NCBI GenBank assembly: GCA_905235165.1
Contig: CAJOKK010000064.1
Span: 1 to 8,077 of the forward strand
DNA: 8,077 nucleotides
Reading direction: 5' to 3'
Source of the DNA: an uncultured Atopobiaceae bacterium
GTDB lineage: Bacteria; Actinomycetota; Coriobacteriia; Coriobacteriales; Atopobiaceae
Each line of letters begins with the position of its first letter. Position 1 is the first letter of the stretch. The position numbers and the translations under genes were made by a program. The notes below the pieces were generated by a model that was given only the letters and a program-made list of their open reading frames with translations, had not been told where the DNA came from and searched no databases. This document shows positions 1-6,049 of the stretch, piece by piece.

Positions 1-2295
1 GGCCTCCTTATCTTGGGTTACGACAAATCGGAGTTCCGTGGCTTTCCCCAGTTCAAGACCGCAAGTCACATGCCGAAGATCATTCGCGGCTTCTTCCGCG
101 TGAGCTTCATCTTTGCCTCTTGCGTCGAAGTCGTGCTCTTCCTCGGCATCGTGGGCTTCATCACCATTCGCGAACGCGCGCCGCGCCCGCTCGTGAACTA
201 CCTGCTTGAAAACACCTACACGCAGACTAAAGACGTCGTGGGTGCGGATTCCATCGTCACGCGTGAGGCTGCGCTGGGAAATGCCACGTCGGCTATGGAC
301 GCGCATCCCGCTGCTCGCGAGAAGTTCTTCCCCAGCCATGCTGACGACAAGAACGTCGTGGTCTTCGCCTATATCATCGGCTCCGACCTCGAGGAGAGGG
401 GCGGTTTGGCCTCGGCGAACATCAGGCAGATGGTCGACGCGACTAGGCAGGGGTCGGCCCTTACCTTCGTGCTGGAATGTGGCGGTGCGCCGCGTTGGTT
501 TACCAACGGTATAAAGGACGGTTCCTACGGTCGCTATGCCATCCATGACGGCAAGATCGAAAGGCTGCTCGACCTTCCGAACACCACCTGCATGTCGGAG
601 GAGGGCGAGCTGGCTGACTTCCTGACCTGGGGCAAGGAGAACTATCCTTCCGACCGCTACCAGCTGGTGCTCTGGGATCACGGTGGGGGACTGGGCACGG
701 GCTATGGCTGCGACCAGGTGAACGTGCGCGACGCCGAGATTCCCACGCTGTCCGTCTCGGAGCTGGTGCAGGCCATCCAGCAGGCGGACCTGAAGTTCGA
801 CGTGGTGGGCTTCGATGCCTGCCTCATGCAGGACATCGAGGTTGCCAACAAGCTCGAGCCCTACGCCGATTACCTTCTGGCCTCCGAGGAGACCGAGGGC
901 GGCTTTGGTTGGTTCTACACGTCGGGCTTTGGCAAGCTCGCGCAAGACCCGACGATCAGCTCACAAGACTTCGGTCGCGAGATGATCGCCTGCTACGACC
1001 CCTATAACACCATCATCAATGATGGCGAGAAGGACACCATAGCGACGCTCTCCTTCGTCGATCTGTCCCGCGCGAAGGCGGCCTACAACGAGCTTGAGGG
1101 CCTCTTCGACCAGGCCAACGAGGCGATCAAGCGCGACTCCACGAGCTATGCGAACCTGTCGCTTTCGGGCACCAAGTCATATGTCTTCTCGAATAACGAG
1201 CAGGTCGATCTTGTCGACTTCCTCACGCGTCTTAAAGGTCTCGACTACGACAACAAGATCTGCTCGTCAGAGCGCTATGACGAGCTGGCCAACCTCACGA
1301 AAAGCTGCGTGCTCTATCGCAACGCGAATTCTGCGGAGGGCGTGAACGGCATCGCCCTCACCTTCCCGTGCGCATCCATCAGCGGCTACACCTACGATTT
1401 CAACCAGTTCAACGCCTTGTCGCTCGAGCACCAACGCTCGCTCTACAACGATTTCTTCTCCATCATGGCGGCGCAAAACGCCAAGGCCTACGACGAGGCG
1501 GTGGAGCAGGGCGACCTCCTTGGCGCTCTGCGAAATGTCATGGATTATACAAGCGAGCCTTGGTACGTCGAGGGATTTGAGAACTACGAGACCCAGGAGG
1601 CCCTTGTCGACATCCCGCTGCGCGAGGTCGCTGACGGCTATGAGATCGAGCTTCCCGAGAAGGCCTGGCCGCTCATCGCCACCTGCGACGTCATCGCCTA
1701 TCAGCACTGCGACGGCGACCTCCTTCGCTACCTGGGCCGCAATGAGATTGGCGGCGTCGACGAGAGCGGCCATCCCCTCGTTGCCATGGATGGCAGCTGG
1801 GTGAACGTGGGCGGAAAGCTCGTGTGCTATGAGGCCGGCTCTTCGCGCGAGACGGACGACGGCGTGGTCTTTACCGGCACCGTGAAGGCGATGCTCAACG
1901 GAGACACGAAGGTCTCCCTGCACGTCGAGTGGGACCCGGTGAGCGGGGAGTCCGACGCTCCGGTGCAGGGGCACATCACGGGCTACGACCTCATCTTTGA
2001 TGACAACCCGCTGATGCAGCTTCTGGGCGAGCATCTCACCACGGCGCTCAACGGCAAGGCCATGGCCGAGCTCTCGCCGGGCGATCGTCTCGACTTCCTC
2101 TTTGACTACTACAACGCCGAGGGTAACCTCGCCAAGACTGAGGTCTATGGTGGCACCTACACGGTGGTGAGCCAGGAGCGCATCGACGTGACGGATGCCA
2201 AGCTCGCGCCGGGCGACATCGAGTTCGGCGGCGTCTTGACCGACGTTTACCAGCGCGTGATGACGACCGAGAAGATCGAGGCCCACATCGACTAA
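1..2295 (+). CDS. Membrane-anchored clostripain-type cysteine peptidase (family C11), 5' end probably outside the window
   Basis: This is a cysteine endopeptidase of the clostripain (C11, clan CD) family; characterised members cleave after Arg or Lys and are activated by self-cleavage. The catalytic His lies in WDHGGG (His codon at 679-681) and the catalytic Cys in GFDACLM (Cys codon at 820-822), with the usual spacing of about 47 residues. The domain opens with VVVFAYIIGSDLE near nucleotides 352-390. A hydrophobic segment at about nucleotides 97-168, flanked by basic residues, looks like a membrane anchor that places the peptidase outside the cell. The region after about nucleotide 1600 looks beta-rich and ends in a GGVLTDVYQR-like motif. 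Start: the frame is open to base 1. TTG at 13 and ATG at 70 are the candidates inside the window. Neither has a good ribosome binding site, so a start further upstream is likely; from ATG 70 the product would be 741 residues. The family call is firm. Substrate and start are unknown. Confidence 0.88.
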   Translation, partial: GLLILGYDKSEFRGFPQFKTASHMPKIIRGFFRVSFIFASCVEVVLFLGIVGFITIRERAPRPLVNYLLENTYTQTKDVVGADSIVTREAALGNATSAMDAHPAAREKFFPSHADDKNVVVFAYIIGSDLEERGGLASANIRQMVDATRQGSALTFVLECGGAPRWFTNGIKDGSYGRYAIHDGKIERLLDLPNTTCMSEEGELADFLTWGKENYPSDRYQLVLWDHGGGLGTGYGCDQVNVRDAEIPTLSVSELVQAIQQADLKFDVVGFDACLMQDIEVANKLEPYADYLLASEETEGGFGWFYTSGFGKLAQDPTISSQDFGREMIACYDPYNTIINDGEKDTIATLSFVDLSRAKAAYNELEGLFDQANEAIKRDSTSYANLSLSGTKSYVFSNNEQVDLVDFLTRLKGLDYDNKICSSERYDELANLTKSCVLYRNANSAEGVNGIALTFPCASISGYTYDFNQFNALSLEHQRSLYNDFFSIMAAQNAKAYDEAVEQGDLLGALRNVMDYTSEPWYVEGFENYETQEALVDIPLREVADGYEIELPEKAWPLIATCDVIAYQHCDGDLLRYLGRNEIGGVDESGHPLVAMDGSWVNVGGKLVCYEAGSSRETDDGVVFTGTVKAMLNGDTKVSLHVEWDPVSGESDAPVQGHITGYDLIFDDNPLMQLLGEHLTTALNGKAMAELSPGDRLDFLFDYYNAEGNLAKTEVYGGTYTVVSQERIDVTDAKLAPGDIEFGGVLTDVYQRVMTTEKIEAHID
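97..168 (+). other. Predicted transmembrane anchor of the C11 peptidase
   Basis: The encoded segment from about VSFIFASC to LGIVGFITI is almost entirely hydrophobic. It is preceded by basic residues (PKIIRGFFR) and followed by RERAPRP. No obvious signal peptidase site or lipobox is visible, so a signal anchor with the peptidase domain outside is the simplest reading. The topology is inferred from hydrophobicity by eye. Confidence 0.65.
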
Positions 2296-2319
2296 AGGCT
2301 TTGTGGGGACTTGCCAACT

Positions 2320-2335
2320 ATCTTGCTTGCAAGAT
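2320..2335. promoter_or_regulatory. 16-nt palindrome ATCTTGC-TT-GCAAGAT, operator candidate
   Basis: Two perfect 7-bp arms are separated by TT, 25 nt downstream of the peptidase stop codon and 80 nt upstream of the transketolase start. The short spacer and lack of a clean T run make it a poor terminator; the best RNA form is a 6-bp, mostly AU stem with a 4-nt loop followed by TTTAGC. The symmetry suits a dimeric regulator. It lies just upstream of the weak promoter candidate. Function is inferred; I do not recognise the motif as that of a known regulator. Confidence 0.4.
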
Positions 2336-2365
2336 TTAGCAATTGATTAAGAGATAGGCTACAGT
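2336..2365 (+). promoter_or_regulatory. Weak sigma-A-type promoter candidate for the transketolase genes
   Basis: TTAGCA (2336-2341) and TACAGT (2360-2365) each match 4 of 6 bases of the -35 and -10 consensus, with an 18-nt spacer. The surroundings are AT-rich compared with the flanking genes. Transcription would begin about 40 nt before the start codon. Other pairings in the same gap, such as TTGATT at 2343, have worse spacing. A promoter is expected here because the upstream gene encodes an unrelated function, but the exact boxes are uncertain. Confidence 0.3.
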
Positions 2366-2397
2366 GTTTTCTTGTGGAAGCTACGCCTACTCCCATG

Positions 2398-2410
2398 AAA
2401 GGGGACCTTT
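2398..2410 (+). promoter_or_regulatory. Ribosome binding site of the transketolase N-subunit gene, inside a small inverted repeat
   Basis: AAAGG-GGA-CCTTT is a perfect 5-bp inverted repeat with a 3-nt loop. It contains the purine-rich AAAGGGGA that serves as Shine-Dalgarno sequence, about 10 nt before ATG 2415. This site supports ATG 2415 over the GTG at 2364, which has no such sequence upstream. Whether the hairpin limits ribosome access cannot be told from sequence alone. Confidence 0.55.
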
Positions 2411-2414
2411 GGAA

Positions 2415-3227
2415 ATGGCAACCGATCTTAAAGCAACCGCAACGCAGATTCGAACCGACATTATTGAGTCACTCGCGGCAGCAGGTTCTGGCCATCCAGG
2501 CGGCTCGCTGTCGTGCACCGACATCATGACGGTGCTTTACTTTGACAAGATGCATATCGATCCTGAAAACCCGAACGATCCTGATCGCGATCGACTCATT
2601 CTCTCTAAGGGACATGCGGCTCCCGCTCTGTATGCGGCTCTTGCTGAGCGCGGTTACTTCCCTCGCGAAGACCTTCTCACCCTGCGCAAGCGCGGTTCGC
2701 ACCTCCAGGGCCACCCGAATATGAACGATACTCCGGGTGTTGATATGTCTACGGGTTCGCTGGGCCAGGGCCTGTCCGTCGCGAACGGCATGGCGCTTGC
2801 CGGTCGTCTCGATAACAAGGACTACTACGTCTACGTCATTCTTGGTGACGGCGAGATTCAGGAAGGCCAGATCTGGGAAGCCGCCATGTCGGCCGGACAC
2901 CTCGGTCTCGACCACGTTATCGCCTTCGTTGACCATAACGGCCTGCAGATCGACGGAAGCAATGATGAGGTCATGACGGTTAACCCCGTTGCCGATAAGT
3001 TCGTGGCCTTTGGCTGGAACGTCCTTTCCATCGATGGCCACGACTTCGACGCCATTTCCGCGGCTATCGACAAGGCCAAGGCGAGCACCGGCAAGCCGAC
3101 GGCTATTGTGTGCGAGACGGTCAAGGGCAAGGGTATCTCGTTCATGGAGAACGCCGTCAACTGGCACGGCAGCGCTCCCAATGCCGAGCAGGCCGCTCAG
3201 GCTCTTTCCGAGCTTCGCGGCGAGTAA
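2415..3227 (+). CDS. Transketolase, N-terminal (TPP-binding) subunit
   Basis: This is the first half of a split transketolase, which moves two-carbon ketol units between sugar phosphates in the non-oxidative pentose phosphate pathway, in the cytoplasm. At 270 residues it matches the usual length of the stand-alone N-terminal subunit. Visible family motifs are SGHPGG (His27), SKGHAAPALY (His67), GSHLQGHP (His96), the thiamine diphosphate/Mg2+ motif beginning GDGE (144-147) and ending at Asn175 in VDHNG, and NWHGSAP (His251). ATG 2415 is chosen because AAAGGGGA precedes it and the family N-terminus (KATATQIRTDIIES) starts right there. The C-terminal subunit gene follows after 53 nt, so both should be one operon and form a heteromeric enzyme. 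Codons end in T more often than in the flanking genes, which may reflect high expression. 1-Deoxyxylulose-5-phosphate synthase is excluded because that enzyme is a single, longer chain. Confidence 0.95.
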   Translation: MATDLKATATQIRTDIIESLAAAGSGHPGGSLSCTDIMTVLYFDKMHIDPENPNDPDRDRLILSKGHAAPALYAALAERGYFPREDLLTLRKRGSHLQGHPNMNDTPGVDMSTGSLGQGLSVANGMALAGRLDNKDYYVYVILGDGEIQEGQIWEAAMSAGHLGLDHVIAFVDHNGLQIDGSNDEVMTVNPVADKFVAFGWNVLSIDGHDFDAISAAIDKAKASTGKPTAIVCETVKGKGISFMENAVNWHGSAPNAEQAAQALSELRGE

Positions 3228-3265
3228 TCGCTTCGCATCAGCGCCCCTCACGACTCTCACTTCCC

Positions 3266-3273
3266 AAGGAGGA
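3266..3273 (+). promoter_or_regulatory. Strong Shine-Dalgarno AAGGAGGA of the transketolase C-subunit gene
   Basis: AAGGAGGA lies 7 nt before ATG 3281 and is close to the perfect anti-16S match. It fixes the start and rules out the 57-codon extension upstream, which would overlap the preceding gene. It also means this subunit has its own initiation signal rather than relying on coupling. Confidence 0.85.
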
Positions 3274-3280
3274 TTTCACC

Positions 3281-4204
3281 ATGAACTCTGCTACCCGCGA
3301 GGCGTACGCTCAGGCCATAGCCGAGCTTTCAGCCGAGAATCCCAACGTGGTCGCGCTCGACGCCGACCTCGCTGCCGCTACCAAGTCTGCCGCCTTCAAG
3401 AAGGCCTGCCCGGAGCGCTTCTTTGACATGGGCATCGCCGAGGCGGACATGGTGGGAACTGCTGCCGGCCTTGCCACCTGTGGCAAGATTCCCTTTGCGA
3501 GCAGCTTCTCCGTCTTTATCACGGGCCGCGCCTTTGATCAGGTCCGTCAGTCCGTCTGCTATGCCAACCTCAACGTCAAGCTGGTGGGCAGCCATGCCGG
3601 CCCCAGCTGCGGCGAGGATGGTGGTACGCACCAGGCTGTCGAGGACATCGCCATCATGCGTTCGCTGCCCAACATGACCGTGGTCGTTCCCGCTGATGAC
3701 GTTGAGGCTCATGCTGCGGTCAAGGCTGCCGCGGACATCGAGGGACCGATGTACCTGCGTGTTGCTCGCCTTGCGTCTCCCACCATTCACGATGCCGACA
3801 GCTATGAGTTCCACTTCGGCAAGGGCGAGGTGCTGCGCGAGGGTACCGACGTCACTATCATCGCCTGCGGCATGATGGTGCCGCGTGCCCTGGATGCAGC
3901 CGAGCGCTTGGCTGGCGAGGGCGTCTCTGCCGAGGTCATCAACATGCATACGATAAAGCCGCTCGACGAGGAACTGGTGGTTGCCAGCGCCAAGAAGACC
4001 GGCAAAGTCATTACCGTTGAGGAGGCTTCCGTCATTGGCGGTCTTGGCTCTGCGGTGAGCGAGGTGCTTTCCGAGCAGTGCCCGACCAAGATGGTCCGTA
4101 TCGGCATGCCCGACATCTTCGGCGAGTCTGGCCCCGGTGCCGAGATGCTCGACCACTTCGGTCTGACGGCCGACCACATCATCGAGGCCTATCGCAGCCT
4201 CTAG
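3281..4204 (+). CDS. Transketolase, C-terminal subunit
   Basis: This is the second half of the split transketolase: the pyrimidine-binding domain followed by the transketolase C-terminal domain, 307 residues. The conserved Glu that activates the thiamine diphosphate aminopyrimidine is Glu54 in DMGIAEADMVG. Other family motifs are SHAGPSCGEDGGTHQAVED (105-122, with His105 and His117), VVPADDVEA, and MHTIKPLDE (222-230) in the C-terminal domain. The protein ends in the common DIFGESGPGAEMLDHFGL pattern. It cannot act alone because the GDG cofactor motif is in the neighbouring N-terminal subunit. The start has a very strong ribosome binding site, and an intrinsic terminator follows 42 nt after the stop. 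The E1-beta subunits of 2-oxoacid dehydrogenases share the fold, but the adjacent transketolase N-subunit settles the identity. Confidence 0.95.
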   Translation: MNSATREAYAQAIAELSAENPNVVALDADLAAATKSAAFKKACPERFFDMGIAEADMVGTAAGLATCGKIPFASSFSVFITGRAFDQVRQSVCYANLNVKLVGSHAGPSCGEDGGTHQAVEDIAIMRSLPNMTVVVPADDVEAHAAVKAAADIEGPMYLRVARLASPTIHDADSYEFHFGKGEVLREGTDVTIIACGMMVPRALDAAERLAGEGVSAEVINMHTIKPLDEELVVASAKKTGKVITVEEASVIGGLGSAVSEVLSEQCPTKMVRIGMPDIFGESGPGAEMLDHFGLTADHIIEAYRSL

Positions 4205-4246
4205 TCTGTAGTCGCGCAGGAATTGCCGCCGGAATTGCTCTTAGTG

Positions 4247-4286
4247 AAGGGACGCCGCTTCTGACCCGAAGCGGCGTCCCTTTTTT
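4247..4286 (+). terminator. Intrinsic terminator of the transketolase operon
   Basis: GGGACGCCGCTTC (4249-4261) pairs perfectly with GAAGCGGCGTCCC (4268-4280) across a 6-nt loop, TGACCC, followed by six T residues (4281-4286). AA at 4247-4248 can extend the stem by pairing with the first two T's. On the opposite strand the hairpin is followed only by TTCACT, so it should work mainly rightward. Confidence 0.93.
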
Positions 4287-4327
4287 ATGCGTGAATGCCC
4301 GGAAGTGCCTCCGGTTTAACTGGCCCC

Positions 4328-4370
4328 CCAGCCATTTTGTGACAAAAACAGGCTGGTAATGTCACTTTTT
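4328..4370. repeat. Interleaved inverted repeats in the convergent intergenic gap
   Basis: CCAGCC (4328-4333) pairs with GGCTGG (4351-4356), and GTGACA (4339-4344) pairs with TGTCAC (4360-4365), followed by five T's (4366-4370). The two pairs interleave in the order of an H-type pseudoknot; otherwise they form alternative hairpins. TTTTGT-G-ACAAAA (4335-4347) is also a 13-nt palindrome by itself. The element lies between converging transcription units, where terminators or dispersed intergenic repeats are common. The symmetry is seen directly; the function is unknown. Confidence 0.45.
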
Positions 4371-4390
4371 GGTAGGGGGAGGGGAGGGCT

Positions 4391-6049
4391 TTACAGCGAG
4401 TCGATGAGCCAGCTGGCAGCACGGAGTCCGTCGGTGGCGGCACTCATGATGCCGCCGGCATAGCCCGCTCCTTCTCCGCAGGGGAAGAGACCCCTGATGC
4501 CGAGGGCTTGTCCTGCCTCGTCGCGCGTCACCCTTACGGGCGAGCTGGACCTCGACTCCACTCCCGTAAGCACGGCGTCAGCCGACGAGAAGCCCTTGAG
4601 CTGGCGCTCCATGCGCGGAATCGCCGTGCGCAGGGATTCGGTGACGTAGGTCGGCAAGCAGGACTCCACGCTTCCCCAGCGCACGCCGCGCGGGTAGGTG
4701 GGTTGCACGCGTCCGGGACCAGATGAGGCGCTGCCCTGCAAAAAGTCTCCCACGAGCTGCGCAGGTGCCACGAAGTCGCCCTCTCCTGCCACGAAGGCCG
4801 CCTGCTCGCATTGGCGCTGCAGCTCCACGCCGGCAAGGACGTCGTCGCCGGGAAGGTCTTCGGGAAAGACGTTGGCGAGAAGACCCGAGTTTGCGTTTTC
4901 GCCTGCGCGATCAGAGAGGCTCATGCCGTTCGTAACCACGCCGCCCTGCTCGCTGGCAGCAGCGACCACGTAGCCGCCGGGGCACATGCAGAAGGAGAAG
5001 GCCCCTCGTCCGTCCTCCAGGTGTTGGGCCAGCTTATAGGGGGCGGCGCCAAGGGCAGGATGCCCGGCGGAAGGCCCGTACTGGGCGTGGTCGATGTCGG
5101 TCTGCAGATGCTCGATGCGCACGCCCATGGCGAAGGTCTTGCGCTCGAGGGTGACGCCTAGCGTGCGCAGCAGCTCGAAGACGTCGCGAGCCGAGTGTCC
5201 GCAGGCCAAGACGACCTGGCTCGTTGCCACGCGTTCCTCGCGCACGATGCCGCTGGACATGTCGCGCGACTCGAGCGTGACGCTGCGCACCGCACCCCCA
5301 GTTACATCGAGGCCCGTCATGCGGGTGCGGCAGCGCACCTCGCCGCCGGCCTCCTCGATGCGCTTGACGATGTTTTCCACCACGCGGGGCAGCACGTCGC
5401 TTCCCACGTGGGGCTTCGCGTCCCAAAGGATGTTTCGCGCGGCTCCCGCCGCAACGAGGGCCTCCAAGATCATGCGATGTGCCGCGCTCTTGGTACCGGT
5501 CGCGAGCTTACCGTCGGAGAAGGTGCCGGCACCACCCAGGCCAAACTGGATGTTGCTCTCAACATCGAGCTCGCCCGTCTCGTTGAGCTGTCTCACGGCC
5601 GCCGTGCGACGCGTTGCGTCGTCGCCGCGCTCCACGAGCAGTGGCGCCAAACCGGCTTCCGCGAGGGCGAGGGCACAGAAGAGCCCCGCACAGCCTGCGC
5701 CTACAACCACGGGGCGTTGCTTGGGAGCTGCGCCAACGGCAGGGGGAAGACAGTAGGGCTTCTCGTCCACGTGGCGAACTCCGCGTGCGCCATGGGTACG
5801 CTCGAGCTTCTGCAGAAGCTGGCGCTCGGCGTTGGCGTGCCCCGTCAGCTCCAGGCGCAGCGTGTAGGTGAGCATGATGTCGTTCTTCTTGCGGGCATCT
5901 ATCGAGCGTTTGCGCAGTTCAAAGGAGGCAATATCGCCCGCGGTGAGGTGAATCTTGCGCAGCGCGGCATCGCGGACGCAGGCCAGCTCATGACGCTCGT
6001 CACCGTCGAGCTTGCGCAGCGGAACGCGAATGTTCGAAATCTCAATCAT
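4391..6049 (-). CDS. COG2509-type FAD-dependent dehydrogenase (uncharacterised flavoprotein)
   Basis: This 552-residue protein belongs to the family of uncharacterised FAD-dependent dehydrogenases. The N-terminal domain (about 1-105) carries the characteristic SFELRKRSIDARKKN segment. The FAD-binding Rossmann fold begins with VVVGAGCAGLFCALALAEAG (114-133), with Glu140 as the likely ribose ligand. Further family signatures are NIQFGLGGAGTFSDGKL (166-182), the CxC-containing FCMCPGGYVV (353-362), TGVESRSSSPVRV (495-507) and the closing flavin segment GEGAGYAGGIMSAATDGL (525-542). The start at ATG 6049 has GGAAGGG upstream and overlaps the end of the preceding flavoprotein gene by 8 nt, which implies translational coupling. 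A longer reading from 6142 lacks family similarity. Substrate and physiological role are unknown; the family call is firm. Confidence 0.9.
   Translation of the reverse strand: MIEISNIRVPLRKLDGDERHELACVRDAALRKIHLTAGDIASFELRKRSIDARKKNDIMLTYTLRLELTGHANAERQLLQKLERTHGARGVRHVDEKPYCLPPAVGAAPKQRPVVVGAGCAGLFCALALAEAGLAPLLVERGDDATRRTAAVRQLNETGELDVESNIQFGLGGAGTFSDGKLATGTKSAAHRMILEALVAAGAARNILWDAKPHVGSDVLPRVVENIVKRIEEAGGEVRCRTRMTGLDVTGGAVRSVTLESRDMSSGIVREERVATSQVVLACGHSARDVFELLRTLGVTLERKTFAMGVRIEHLQTDIDHAQYGPSAGHPALGAAPYKLAQHLEDGRGAFSFCMCPGGYVVAAASEQGGVVTNGMSLSDRAGENANSGLLANVFPEDLPGDDVLAGVELQRQCEQAAFVAGEGDFVAPAQLVGDFLQGSASSGPGRVQPTYPRGVRWGSVESCLPTYVTESLRTAIPRMERQLKGFSSADAVLTGVESRSSSPVRVTRDEAGQALGIRGLFPCGEGAGYAGGIMSAATDGLRAASWLIDSL
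6042..6049 (-). other. 8-nt gene overlap (ATGATTGA) linking two flavoprotein genes
   Basis: Read on the minus strand, the ATG of the COG2509-type gene (6049-6047) precedes the TGA stop of the HI0933-type gene (6044-6042) within ATGATTGA. Ribosomes ending the first gene can restart on the second. This supports one operon and roughly coupled synthesis of both proteins. Confidence 0.85.

Noticed and set aside
1267..2286. Long open frame on the minus strand (339 codons) opposite the C11 peptidase gene
   Set aside because: It is an antisense shadow of a real gene with no visible motif.
2364..2414. GTG 2364 as the start of the transketolase N-subunit
   Set aside because: The extra 17 residues do not match the family, no Shine-Dalgarno sequence precedes the GTG, and the extension overlaps the promoter candidate. 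ATG 2415 has a purine-rich site at the right distance.
3110..3280. Start of the transketolase C-subunit at 3110
   Set aside because: It would overlap the upstream gene by over 100 nt, and AAGGAGGA directly ahead of ATG 3281 fixes the start.
3329..4177. Minus-strand frame (282 codons) opposite the transketolase C-subunit gene, with a similar one at 2469-3260 opposite the N-subunit gene
   Set aside because: Both mirror highly conserved genes codon for codon and have no domain features of their own.
4299..4314. Small inverted repeat CCGGA-AGTGCC-TCCGG as a terminator
   Set aside because: The stem is only 5 bp and the T run only three bases, and a far stronger terminator lies 13 nt upstream. 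It is probably incidental.
4338..4365. CRP/FNR-type binding site suggested by TGTGA and TCAC
   Set aside because: The half-sites are separated by 19 nt rather than about 6, and the location between convergent genes does not suit a promoter operator.
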